Shown here: piece after piece, positions 32,436 through 40,051 of the stretch
Layout of the letters: each line of letters starts with the position of its first letter
How positions within the stretch are numbered: the stretch's first letter is position 1
From: Actinomyces marseillensis
GTDB lineage: Bacteria; Actinomycetota; Actinomycetes; Actinomycetales; Actinomycetaceae
Direction: 5' to 3'
Length of the DNA stretch: 43,357 nt
NCBI RefSeq assembly: GCF_900155605.1
Contig: NZ_LT707420.1
Span: forward strand, 1,916,318 to 1,959,674
Notes under the pieces: model-generated
Told to the model about the DNA's origin: nothing
Database searches by the model: none
What the model saw: the letters and a program-made list of their open reading frames with translations, nothing else
Position numbers and translations under genes: made by a program

Positions 32436-33578
32436 ATGGACATTCGCGATCGCTACCGCGGCGCGCTCATTGGCGAGGCAGCCGGAGACGCCTTGGGCTA
32501 TACCGTTGAGTTCCTCCGCGAACCCCAGATTTTCCAGCGCTTTGGCCCGGCTGGAATTACCGATTATGTCCTTGATGAGCAGGGCGTTGCGCGTTTTTCT
32601 GATGACACCCAGATGACTCTCTACACCGCGGAAGGTTTGCTTCTTGCGCATACTCGCGGGGCCTTGCGCGGGATTATGGGGGAAATCCGCTACTACATGT
32701 CCTTCATGTATCAGGATTGGTACCGGACACAAACCGTGGAATTTAGCGAACGTAGACCCTGCGCTTGGGTCAGTGGATTTCCCGAGCTTTTTGCGCGCCG
32801 AGCCCCTGGCACGACCTGCATGACGGCATGCGCCGCGGGAGCTAACGGAACTCTCGAGTCCCCGATCAACGACTCGAAGGGCTGTGGCGGGATCATGCGC
32901 GTTGCGCCGGTCGGCCTCTTTTACTCAAAGAGTTTCTCGAACATGACTCGCCACATGACCTACGCCGATATCCAGCTCCAGGGCGCGGAAATTGCCGCCC
33001 TCACTCACGGGCACAAGCTGGGTTGGCTTCCCGCGGGAGCCTTCGCGCAGATCGTGTCGATGATCGTCCACGAAGATTCTCCCCTTGCCGAGGCCATCGC
33101 CGCCGCGAGTTCTACCCTTCCCGAAGCTTTCCCCGAGGCACGGATGATTGGGGTTTTGCAGGAAATCATGGAGCGCGCGGTTTCACTGGCTTCTTCTGGG
33201 CTCAGCGACTTGGACGCGATTCATGAGCTTGGCGAAGGCTGGGTTGCAGAAGAGACCCTGGCGATCGGGTTGCTGTGCGCGCTGCGCCATCAAGGTGACT
33301 TCGCGGGGGCCATTGCGGCGGCCTCGAATCACAACGGCGACAGCGATTCTACGGCCGCGCTCGCAGGCACAATCATTGGTGCACAGATTGGTTACGAGGC
33401 AATTCCGCGTCGCTTTGTTGAGCCTCTTGAACTGCACGAGGCCATTGTTGAGATTGCCGATGACCTATCGACAGGCTGCGGCCACCTCAGCGAGTATAGG
33501 CCCGTCGATCCTGCATGGGCACACAAGTACATCCACCACGACTACGTTCAGTGGAGGCGTGAGCAGAGCGCTCAATAG
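32436..33578 (+). CDS. ADP-ribosylglycohydrolase (ARH/DraG family)
   Basis: 380 aa, ATG at 32436 after TTGGAGGACTC. All-helical hydrolase with two Mg ions that removes ADP-ribose from proteins or other acceptors. Motifs: RYRGALIGEAAGDALGYTVEF at the N-terminus, ARFSDDTQMTLYTAEGLL (metal Ser/Asp/Asp set), NDSKGCGGIMRVAPVGLF, and NHNGDSDSTAALAGTIIGA near residue 290 with the second metal-binding Asp cluster. Target unknown. Divergent from tag with 122 bases between starts. Its terminator is where the low-GC restriction island begins. Confidence 0.93.
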   Translation: MDIRDRYRGALIGEAAGDALGYTVEFLREPQIFQRFGPAGITDYVLDEQGVARFSDDTQMTLYTAEGLLLAHTRGALRGIMGEIRYYMSFMYQDWYRTQTVEFSERRPCAWVSGFPELFARRAPGTTCMTACAAGANGTLESPINDSKGCGGIMRVAPVGLFYSKSFSNMTRHMTYADIQLQGAEIAALTHGHKLGWLPAGAFAQIVSMIVHEDSPLAEAIAAASSTLPEAFPEARMIGVLQEIMERAVSLASSGLSDLDAIHELGEGWVAEETLAIGLLCALRHQGDFAGAIAAASNHNGDSDSTAALAGTIIGAQIGYEAIPRRFVEPLELHEAIVEIADDLSTGCGHLSEYRPVDPAWAHKYIHHDYVQWRREQSAQ

Positions 33579-33594
33579 AAAGAACCGACCCCAG

Positions 33595-33621
33595 AGCCGC
33601 CCTTAAATCACATGGGCGGCT
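33595..33621 (+). terminator. Terminator of the ADP-ribosylglycohydrolase gene
   Basis: AGCCGCCC and its complement GGGCGGCT flank an 11-base loop and are followed by TTCGTTTGCC. Composition drops sharply in GC right after it, and a diverged copy of the same sequence lies at 36745-36776 on the far side of the island. Confidence 0.8.
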
Positions 33622-33654
33622 TTCGTTTGCCGAAAATGAAAGGACGAGTAATGC

Positions 33655-33948
33655 ATGAGACTTACGAAATATGAGAAAGAGACGGTTATCCTGACTGGCG
33701 AGGACGATGATACCTATAGTGTTTACACCTCTAATGCCGCGCTCAAGAGGCGTCTGGCAGACTTCGCGAAGAAGTATCCTGTAGTCTGCCGTCTGGAATT
33801 CGAAGACAAGAAAACTGGATATCAGAGTTATGTTATTGCCAAAGCAAGGTTGTCTATACGTCTGACTGCACCTTACAGTGCAAAGCATCACAGAAAGGCC
33901 AGTGAAAGAGCTAAAGAAGCTCGGATCAAAGTCAAAGAATCTGATTGA
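33655..33948 (+). CDS. Small protein like those of Firmicutes integrative elements
   Basis: 97 aa. Starts MRLTKYEKETVI and contains YSVYTSNAALKRRLADFAKKYP, then a basic C-terminus ending KARIKVKESD. This resembles small hypothetical proteins that sit in integrative and conjugative elements of Clostridia (opening roughly as (K/R)LT(K/R)YE.ET and followed by YT...(M/L)(K/R)RKL), from memory of the family and not from a search. No function is established. AAAGGA lies about 11 bases upstream of the ATG. The low GC and the shift to AT-ending codons begin with this gene, so it entered with the restriction genes. It is 67 bases ahead of the methyltransferase and may be co-transcribed. Confidence 0.65.
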   Translation: MRLTKYEKETVILTGEDDDTYSVYTSNAALKRRLADFAKKYPVVCRLEFEDKKTGYQSYVIAKARLSIRLTAPYSAKHHRKASERAKEARIKVKESD

Positions 33949-34015
33949 AAAATAGGACGTTCTGCGCTATCGTGGGTCTGTTTAAAGTTTCGCAAAGGAA
34001 AGGGTTTATATACCC

Positions 34016-35407
34016 ATGGAAACAACTACCGACTTACTGACTGTTCAGGATGTCGCCGCAAAACTTAAAGTGACGCCTCAGTATGTAAGAAAACTGATAA
34101 AAGAGGAAAAACTTGTTGCTGATCGAATCGGAAACCAATGGCTTATCCGCCCCGAAGCAGTTGAAGAATATGTTACTGCCTATGATCTATTTATTGAACC
34201 GGATGATCACGAGAGACTGACTAATGATGTGCCAGACATTGTGGCACTCAGCTTTTTTTCTGGAGCAATGGGACTTGATATTGGAATGGAAAACGGCGGT
34301 ATTGAGGCTTTACTTGCATGTGAATTTAACAAGTATTGTCGTATAACCATCGCAAAAAATAGGCCTAACATGGCCTTAATAGGCGATATAAATAATTATT
34401 CCGCTGAAGAAATTTTGAAACTGGCAAAAGTACCTGAAGGCAGAAAGGTTGATGTAATTTTTGGAGGTCCGCCCTGTCAGGCATTCAGTACAGCAGGTGC
34501 AAGACGAGCCTTTAATGATGACAGAGGGAATGTCTTTTTACGATATATTAAAATCGTAGAAGATATCCGTCCTACCTACGTAGTTATTGAAAATGTCCGA
34601 GGGCTTCTTTCTACACCATATCCGTATGGCGAGATTGAAGAGCCAATCAAGGGTGGGGCATTGTGCGTTATCCTTGATCGTCTCAGAGCAGCTGGTTATA
34701 CGATCTCTTTTGAGCTGTACAATACTGCGAATTTCGGCGTGCCTCAAATCAGGGAAAGGGTGGTAATAATCGGAAAGTTGGGGGACGAAAAGGTTCCTTA
34801 TCTATCGCCTACTCACGACCAGGAGTCGAGGTTTGGGTTAAAACCTTGGGTTACCTTCTCTTCTGCAGTTGAAGATATCGAAGACAAGGAACACCATTAT
34901 ATAGAATTCCCTGAGTATAGACTTAGGTTTTATCGGATGCTAAAAGCCGGTCAGAATTGGAAGGATTTGCCTAAAGAGTTGCAAAGAGAGGCAATGGGCA
35001 GATCTTTGGACTTAGGGGGAGGAAAGACCGGATTTTATAGGAGAATCAGTTTGGATCGACCTTCACCTACACTGGTTACAAATCCTACAATGCCGGCCAC
35101 AGACCTTTGCCATCCGACTGAGGATAGACCATTAAGCGTCGAAGAGTATAGTCGAATTCAAGGCTTTCCGGATGACTGGGAAATTTGCGGACCAATCCTT
35201 GAGCAGTATAAACAGATCGGTAACGCTGTTCCATTGAAACTAGGAGAAGCTATTGCCAAAACTGTCATTGCTGATATGAATGGACAAGTATTACCGCACT
35301 ACGAGGGATACTTGTATTCAAGGTACAAAAACACAAGTGATATAACATGGCAGGAGGCTATGATTTCGTCTTTAACGAAGGCAAAAAGCCGCGCGCTCGA
35401 AGAATGA
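34016..35407 (+). CDS. DNA (cytosine-5) methyltransferase with N-terminal excisionase-type HTH
   Basis: 463 aa. Residues ~5-60 are a MerR/excisionase-type DNA-binding head (LLTVQDVAAKLKVTPQYVRKLI, ending in QWLIRPEAVEEYV). The C5-MTase domain then carries: motif I ALSFFSGAMGLDIGMENGG (about 77-95), motif IV FGGPPCQAFSTAG with the catalytic Cys (about 152), motif VI VIENVRG (about 190), motif VIII QIRERVVIIG, and motif X YKQIGNAVPLKLGEAIAK near 400. It methylates cytosine within a specific site; with the convergent TdeIII-like endonuclease, GGNCC is a reasonable guess. Much lower GC than the chromosome, and rich in AAA, GAA and ATA codons. The HTH head could also regulate the system, as methyltransferases with such heads sometimes do. 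Confidence 0.92.
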   Translation: METTTDLLTVQDVAAKLKVTPQYVRKLIKEEKLVADRIGNQWLIRPEAVEEYVTAYDLFIEPDDHERLTNDVPDIVALSFFSGAMGLDIGMENGGIEALLACEFNKYCRITIAKNRPNMALIGDINNYSAEEILKLAKVPEGRKVDVIFGGPPCQAFSTAGARRAFNDDRGNVFLRYIKIVEDIRPTYVVIENVRGLLSTPYPYGEIEEPIKGGALCVILDRLRAAGYTISFELYNTANFGVPQIRERVVIIGKLGDEKVPYLSPTHDQESRFGLKPWVTFSSAVEDIEDKEHHYIEFPEYRLRFYRMLKAGQNWKDLPKELQREAMGRSLDLGGGKTGFYRRISLDRPSPTLVTNPTMPATDLCHPTEDRPLSVEEYSRIQGFPDDWEICGPILEQYKQIGNAVPLKLGEAIAKTVIADMNGQVLPHYEGYLYSRYKNTSDITWQEAMISSLTKAKSRALEE

Positions 35408-35454
35408 ATACGAGCAGCTCTCCTTTGATTTTAACTAACTTCTGAAGTGTAGTA

Positions 35455-35833
35455 CTAGATACCAAGCTTTCCTGTAGTAGGAATTGGTGTGATTGGAACA
35501 ATGTCTGTTAGTACCCAAGCATAACGACCGGAAGTGAAGTCACCACAGCGATAACAGTTAGGATCTGCTTCTTTTAATGTAATGGCATCGTGTTCATCAA
35601 TCAGAATACAATCAGAGAGATGACACTTTGCCAGTATTTCCCCATAATGCAACCTGCCAGACAATAGCTTTGCGGCTTCGATTGCATCAAGATCCCTTTT
35701 CAGGATTCTAGCTTTTCCTGCATGGATATATAGTTCGCCGTACTGATAGTAAAGGCCAACTTCTGGTTTCGATGGTTTTAATACCTTCCCCAATCAGGCT
35801 AGCCCAAGGCTCTTGAAGTGCGACTATTCCCAT
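35455..35833 (-). pseudogene. ASCH-domain protein gene, broken by a one-base frameshift
   Basis: An ASCH (PUA-like) domain is encoded in two frames. From the ATG at 35833 one reads MGIVALQEPWASLIGEGIKT followed by IETRSW, the typical ASCH N-terminus. From about 35753 the continuation is in the next frame: LYYQYGELYIHAGKARILKR to the ASCH-like end YAWVLTDIVPITPIPTTGKL. Skipping one base just after the TGG codon (near 35755) joins them without loss. The span of 379 bases is not a multiple of three, as expected. The start overlaps the endonuclease stop as TAATG, so it was co-translated with the endonuclease. A lone TTG-initiated reading of the second part would give 112 aa lacking the domain start. 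Recent decay, a sequencing error or programmed shifting are all possible. Confidence 0.75.
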
Positions 35834-36627
35834 TAGTCTATACCGTTTTGATATGCTGACATACGTTTGGCTCTGGATTTATCGATAGCTTCTTTGGTCT
35901 TCAGACCTACTTCGTCGACAATATCAAGGAGCTCCTCGTAACAACCATCCCCACCGATTGTATCCCACATTTCCTTTCCAATAAGAACGACCTTATCATG
36001 GTGGAAATCAAATATCCTCCTTGGCGGATTAAAAGCATAAGATGATTTATCCTCACCATATGGATTATAGGGAAGGCCAAAGTACACTTTGCAGGTGGGC
36101 ATAGCAACAGAGAGTCTAAGGCAATCTTCTTTTGCAACGGTGGTCTGATCAATGTTGGGTTTAACAGTTTTAAGACTTATAAAATGGTCTATGCCACCTT
36201 TCTTCCACCACATATCTGATATGATTCTTATTTCGGTCTTTCTACCAGAAAGTATTGCACTTTTAACTTCGCGAAGAGATGATTCCCAATCATATCGATA
36301 GTTACGACTCTTTGAACGAAGATGCTGTATGTGATTACGAATTGCTTCTTCATAAGCGGTATCAATCGAAATGATAGTTTCCTTCTGGCGACAAGCGTCC
36401 TGCGCCCCATTTGATAAGGCAACCAGTTTTGCCACTTCTTCTATAACCCTCTGTCCAAAGGAAGTACTAAAGGAACGTTCAAATCCGCTCCAATAAATCG
36501 CCTCTTCTGAAAGCAATGCGGAATGAAAAGGGTGATAGGTTAATTCACTTGCATTGATTCTTGAGATTGTTCCAGTAACACAGTTCTCAAACTCTGCAGC
36601 AATAAGTTTACGATAATGATCATTCAT
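35833..36627 (-). CDS. Type II restriction endonuclease, TdeIII-like
   Basis: 264 aa from the ATG at 36627, which has GGAGG nine bases upstream; longer in-frame readings lack a ribosome site. The C-terminal half has the look of the TdeIII family: ISDMWWKKGGIDHFISLKTVK, PNIDQTTVAKEDCLRLSVAM, VYFGLPYNPYGEDKSSYAF and VLIGKEMWDTIGGDGCYEEL. Candidate catalytic residues are the acidic/Lys set in TEIRIISDMW and HFISLKTVKPN. TdeIII-type enzymes cut GGNCC, so the convergent C5-methyltransferase would be its partner. Family naming is from memory of the motif text and not searched. Low GC like the rest of the island. A broken ASCH gene follows in the same unit. Confidence 0.75.
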   Translation of the reverse strand: MNDHYRKLIAAEFENCVTGTISRINASELTYHPFHSALLSEEAIYWSGFERSFSTSFGQRVIEEVAKLVALSNGAQDACRQKETIISIDTAYEEAIRNHIQHLRSKSRNYRYDWESSLREVKSAILSGRKTEIRIISDMWWKKGGIDHFISLKTVKPNIDQTTVAKEDCLRLSVAMPTCKVYFGLPYNPYGEDKSSYAFNPPRRIFDFHHDKVVLIGKEMWDTIGGDGCYEELLDIVDEVGLKTKEAIDKSRAKRMSAYQNGID

Positions 36628-36970
36628 TGTTAAAACCCTCCAGCATTCATCAGGGCATAACACCATATAACCTGTATAATGATACCACGATCGACGATGA
36701 TTTTCCATCAGTGAGTACGATTAATGAGCAAACCAAAGGTTCTCAGCCGTGAAATAGTTGGGGGCTTTTGTTTGCCCATCAGACAGGATCGGCCGTGAGG
36801 CGATTCTGTGAAGACCGAATATGACGAAAGCCAAGGCCGCCGCCCTGGCTGAGTCAGATGAGGAAGCCGTTGAGACTTCACTCCCTGCCGATACCGATCC
36901 CCTCCCGGCTCTGCCTGAGGCAGATGCAGACCGGAGTTCTTCTCTCGAAAGCTAGCCCCGGCCTCGGCAA
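36628..36970. other. Gap at the right edge of the restriction island
   Basis: 343 bases. It runs from AT-rich (promoter side of the endonuclease, up to about 36740) to GC-rich host-like DNA. Two very short readings exist: ATG 36724 to TGA 36798 (24 aa, beginning MSKPKVLSREIVGG) and ATG 36821 to TAG 36955 (44 aa, acidic, MTKAKAAALAESDEEAVETS onward). Neither has a good ribosome site and I recognise neither. They may be remnants of a gene cut by the insertion. Confidence 0.4.
36745..36776 (+). repeat. Diverged copy of the left-edge terminator, possible attachment site
   Basis: AGCCG, AAAT, GGG and the 14-base end GGCTTTTGTTTGCC occur in the same order as in 33595-33631, where the end reads GGCTTTCGTTTGCC (one difference). 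The two copies, 37 and 32 bases, flank the low-GC island as direct repeats about 3.15 kb apart. No integrase lies between them. Confidence 0.5.
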
Positions 36971-37615
36971 TCAGTTCTTCGTCTCGGCGACGGTAACGCT
37001 CACCTCATAGTCTTTGGCCTCGTCACCCAAGACTGCCTTGACGTGGCCGGTGATGATCTCGTCCAGACGCTTTTGTGCTTTCTCAAGCAGGCCGCGCTTC
37101 ACGGCGTCCTCGGATGCGCGCTTTTCTTCATTCGCAAGGAAACCGGTGACTTCATTGACTTCGAGGCGGTTCGCCAAGCTAAAGGTCTGGTCGTAGGTCT
37201 TGACTGACGAGGGATCGATTTTGGTCGAGATCACCTGGGCTGCCGGAACAGTGACCTTAATGGTTTTCTTACTTTCGTCCCGTTCAACTGTGATCGCGCT
37301 GATATCGGTGATGCCGGCTTTCACTTCACCCGAGTAAGTGATGAGGAATGACGCTCCTGTTCCGGGAACCTCCAGGCCAAAAATCTGCGTTCCTTGCTCA
37401 GAGTATTTGCCGACCTCAGTGAAGATATAGGACTCAGTCGCAAGCTCCGCGATATCAGAGAAAGAGTTGGTGATGGTCGTGGTGTCGGTCGTGACCTTCT
37501 TGGAGTTGAATCCCAAGAATCCCAGGTAGGGGGCCATTTTCATTCCGCCGAGGAAGACCAGGGCAATAACTACAAGAGCACCCAGCGCTCGAACTAAACC
37601 GCGAAGTTTCGCCAT
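36971..37615 (-). CDS. DUF4230 domain protein, membrane-anchored
   Basis: 214 aa. N-terminal membrane anchor (about 8-35: LVRALGALVVIALVFLGGMKM), then an external domain of the DUF4230 type: TTTITNSFSDIAELATESYIFTEVGKYSEQ, a middle ITYSGEVKAGITDISAITVERDESKKT and IKVTVPAAQVISTKIDPSSV. The C-terminal helix is ALKKAQKRLDEI-like, ending in VSVTVAETKN. DUF4230 proteins are widespread in Gram-positives and have no established function; the fold is predicted to be a beta domain plus helix outside the membrane. It stands alone between the restriction island and the divergent esterase gene. Confidence 0.85.
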   Translation of the reverse strand: MAKLRGLVRALGALVVIALVFLGGMKMAPYLGFLGFNSKKVTTDTTTITNSFSDIAELATESYIFTEVGKYSEQGTQIFGLEVPGTGASFLITYSGEVKAGITDISAITVERDESKKTIKVTVPAAQVISTKIDPSSVKTYDQTFSLANRLEVNEVTGFLANEEKRASEDAVKRGLLEKAQKRLDEIITGHVKAVLGDEAKDYEVSVTVAETKN

Positions 37616-37918
37616 GACACAACCACCATTGCTTGTTGATACAGGATTGAATACTGTGCGATTTTACAGAGTTCCCCAAGGGCAAATCAAGGAAGTAGCA
37701 AGAATTATCATCACACCTCGAACCGCGAAACGGCGCCTGAAGTGCGGGGATTTACTTAATAAATACGCTCACACCTCAACGGCGGTGCTCGTGGCGATTG
37801 CTGCGAGCATTCCGTTGTCAGCTCCGCTAGCAGCTTAGGCGCATTCGCACCGCCACACCCACGGACCTAAAATCGACCATATGAGGTCAACGCACACGAA
37901 CTACACGGAACTTTACCG
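37616..37918. other. Divergent intergenic region, 303 bases
   Basis: Region between the DUF4230 and esterase starts; it must hold both promoters, but no strong -35/-10 pair was seen. An open reading from GTG 37656 (AGGA nine bases upstream) to 37838 would give 60 aa: a basic part and a hydrophobic end (STAVLVAIAASIPLSAPLAA), like a lone membrane or signal segment. Coding use is uncertain, so it is not called as a gene. Confidence 0.35.
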
Positions 37919-38965
37919 ATGAGTACTCCGACCTCACCCGTGCCCGAAACCGCGGAAGTGCCGGTGCGCCAGCCGCGGCCTCGTGACCGCAAGGGGACGA
38001 TCGCGCTTGCCGTGGGCACGCTAGTGGCAGCAACTGGCTTAGTCAGCACAGCAGGATACGAGGTCTATCACGCCTCCACCCCCTCCCCCGCAGTTACTCA
38101 CCACGAGAAGGCGGACGGAACAACTGTAATCATTCCTGCGGCCTCGGAGGATCCGATTCCCTTGCACGGGCGGATCGACACCGTGGATTATCAACAGGAA
38201 TATCAGGGAGTGGTCTATAAGAAGCAGGCTCTGGTCTACCTTCCGGCAACATACGTACAGGGGACACCGGCCAATATCGCGTACCTAACTCACGGGTGGA
38301 TGAGCAGCGCGGAGGAGATGGCGGACGAGGTCTCGCCGGCGATTGATGACCTGGAGCGCAGCGGCAGCGTCTCCCCAACAATCGTCGTTTTTGCGACGTA
38401 TTACCCTGATCGCTCCTTCGTGAATGATGATTTTGAAACGGATTATCAGCTCAACCGCTTCTTTGCGACCAGCGAGATCAACACTCTTATTGACACAGTC
38501 GAATCGCGCTACTCAACCTACGCGGGCAGGGACACCACAGATGAGTCCTTAAAAGCTAGCCGCACGCACCGCGCGTTCGGCGGTTTTTCCATGGGCGGGA
38601 TTACGACCTGGGATGTTTTCGCCCTGAACCCGGACTATTTCTACGGTTACATACCGATGGCCGGGGAGTCCTGGATTGGCCGCGATCATAACGCACCGCT
38701 ACCCCAGATCGCTGACGAAGTGACTTTGGGCGTGCGCAGCCGCGACATGGGGCCGCAGGATTTCCGCATCATCGCCAGCGTCGGTTCAGACGACCCAGCG
38801 CTCGACGACATGAATCCGCAGCTCGGCGAGTTTTACCTCGAGTATCCGTCGCTGATGACACCCCAGAGCCTGCAGGTGTGGATCGACGAGGACGGGACAC
38901 ACTCCCTGGCCTCGGTTTCGCGCCAACTCAGCCACGCTCTGCCGCTTCTTTTCCCCGGGAAATAG
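37919..38965 (+). CDS. Membrane-anchored alpha/beta-hydrolase, esterase D/feruloyl-esterase type
   Basis: 348 aa. A short cytosolic Pro/Arg-rich N-terminus, then one membrane segment (about 24-46: GTIALAVGTLVAATGLVSTAG), so the hydrolase faces outward. The catalytic part resembles the esterase family PF00756 (XynZ/Fae type): YQGVVYKKQALVYLPATYVQG, IAYLTHGWMSSAEEM for the oxyanion region, AFGGFSMGGITTWDVFALNP with the nucleophile Ser in GFSMGG, an Asp in SVGSDDPALDDM, and the His in DEDGTHSLASVSRQL. Such enzymes release acyl groups from carbohydrates or small esters, or act as mycolyltransferase relatives; the substrate is unknown. Monocistronic. Confidence 0.86.
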   Translation: MSTPTSPVPETAEVPVRQPRPRDRKGTIALAVGTLVAATGLVSTAGYEVYHASTPSPAVTHHEKADGTTVIIPAASEDPIPLHGRIDTVDYQQEYQGVVYKKQALVYLPATYVQGTPANIAYLTHGWMSSAEEMADEVSPAIDDLERSGSVSPTIVVFATYYPDRSFVNDDFETDYQLNRFFATSEINTLIDTVESRYSTYAGRDTTDESLKASRTHRAFGGFSMGGITTWDVFALNPDYFYGYIPMAGESWIGRDHNAPLPQIADEVTLGVRSRDMGPQDFRIIASVGSDDPALDDMNPQLGEFYLEYPSLMTPQSLQVWIDEDGTHSLASVSRQLSHALPLLFPGK

Positions 38966-39064
38966 GGCCCTTCCGCGTATCCCCTTCATTGCTGACTACG
39001 TTTTGTTTTTCCCGCGCCAGTAGTACCTTTTCTTCCACTTTTTTGAACCACGTTGCACCCACAA

Positions 39065-39111
39065 GTTAACAGTGTTAACCTCGATCTCGACACAAAGTTA
39101 ACACTGTTAAC
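39065..39111. promoter_or_regulatory. Two palindromic TetR-type operators
   Basis: GTTAACAGTGTTAAC at 39065-39079 and GTTAACACTGTTAAC at 39097-39111 are the same 15-base sequence on opposite strands, each a near-perfect palindrome of GTTAAC half-sites around a 3-base centre. Their centres are 32 bases apart, about three turns of DNA, so two dimers would lie on one face. They sit 16 bases before the ABC gene start. The TetR gene in the same operon is the obvious ligand-responsive binder. Confidence 0.85.
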
Positions 39112-39127
39112 CGATGGGAGAATAACC

Positions 39128-40051
39128 GTGTCACAACCACACTTGCCCACCCTAGAAGCTGAGGGAATTTACAAGAGCTACGGCACCCACAAAGTCCTGC
39201 GCGGAGTCAACCTTCGCGTCGAGCCAGGACAGATACTTGGCCTGCTCGGACGAAATGGCGCTGGAAAATCCACGCTCATCACTATTTTGTGCGGACTGAA
39301 GCAAGCAGATGCCGGCAGCATCCGCATCTGCGGAAAAGATCCCACAACGCACAACATCGGCCAGCTACTCGGATATGCACCGCAGGATCTCGGCATTTAT
39401 CCAGACCTGAGCGTTATCCAAAACCTCACCGCCTTCGGAGAGTTACACGGGCTTGGCCGCCGCGAAGCTGTCGTGCGCGCCGGCGAGGTCATGGAGTTGC
39501 TTGGCCTGAGTGAAAAGCAAGGTCAACGCGCCTCGCATCTCTCGGGTGGCCAGCAGCGCAGACTCCACGCGGGAATGGCGATCATGCACAGGCCTCGACT
39601 GATCTTCATGGACGAGCCCACGGTTGGGGCGGATGTTGAAGCGCGCAGCCAGATCCTGAGCGCGGTCCGCCACCTGGCCGAAGAAGGCGCGGCCGTCGTC
39701 TACACCTCGCACTACCTCGCGGAGTTCGAGGAGCTTGGCTCCGACATCGCGATCCTGAGCGAGGGGCGAATCGTCGCCCGCGGAAGCCTTGAGGAGATCA
39801 TTTCCGCCCACGGCAGCGCCGAGGTCACGCTCACCTTCGACCGCGCCGTTCCCCCACTCGAGGGCTGGAGCGCCGACGGCAACGTACTCCGCCACAGCGG
39901 GGACGAGGCCGACCCGGGCGCACGTATCGGCGAAGTTTTGGCCTCGCCAGCCTTAGCGGGAGCACGCCTTGTCGACGTGAAGATCGACCAACCGAGCCTG
40001 CACAACGCATACCTGCACATCATCGAGGAGAGTGACCATGTCGCAGCTTAA
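39128..40051 (+). CDS. ABC transporter ATPase, drug-efflux type
   Basis: 307 aa from the GTG at 39128 with GGGAG eight bases upstream; longer readings would start inside the operator. DrrA/CcmA-like ATPase: LEAEGIYKSYGTHKVLRGVNL, Walker A GLLGRNGAGKSTLITIL (about 52-64), Q-loop LGYAPQDLGIYPDLS, signature LSGGQQRRLHAGMAI, Walker B LIFMDEPTVGAD, H-loop VVYTSHYLAEFEEL. A C-terminal ~70-residue domain follows, as in DrrA. It powers the permease encoded next (14-base overlap). Controlled by the twin operators just upstream and by the TetR gene third in the operon. Substrate is probably a drug or a toxic small molecule, inferred from the TetR control. Confidence 0.92.
   Translation: MSQPHLPTLEAEGIYKSYGTHKVLRGVNLRVEPGQILGLLGRNGAGKSTLITILCGLKQADAGSIRICGKDPTTHNIGQLLGYAPQDLGIYPDLSVIQNLTAFGELHGLGRREAVVRAGEVMELLGLSEKQGQRASHLSGGQQRRLHAGMAIMHRPRLIFMDEPTVGADVEARSQILSAVRHLAEEGAAVVYTSHYLAEFEELGSDIAILSEGRIVARGSLEEIISAHGSAEVTLTFDRAVPPLEGWSADGNVLRHSGDEADPGARIGEVLASPALAGARLVDVKIDQPSLHNAYLHIIEESDHVAA

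Noticed and set aside
37614-37838. Small hydrophobic protein between the DUF4230 and esterase genes
   Set aside because: Its long form overlaps the divergent start; the shorter GTG form has a fair ribosome site but no known relative, so it is left as an open question.
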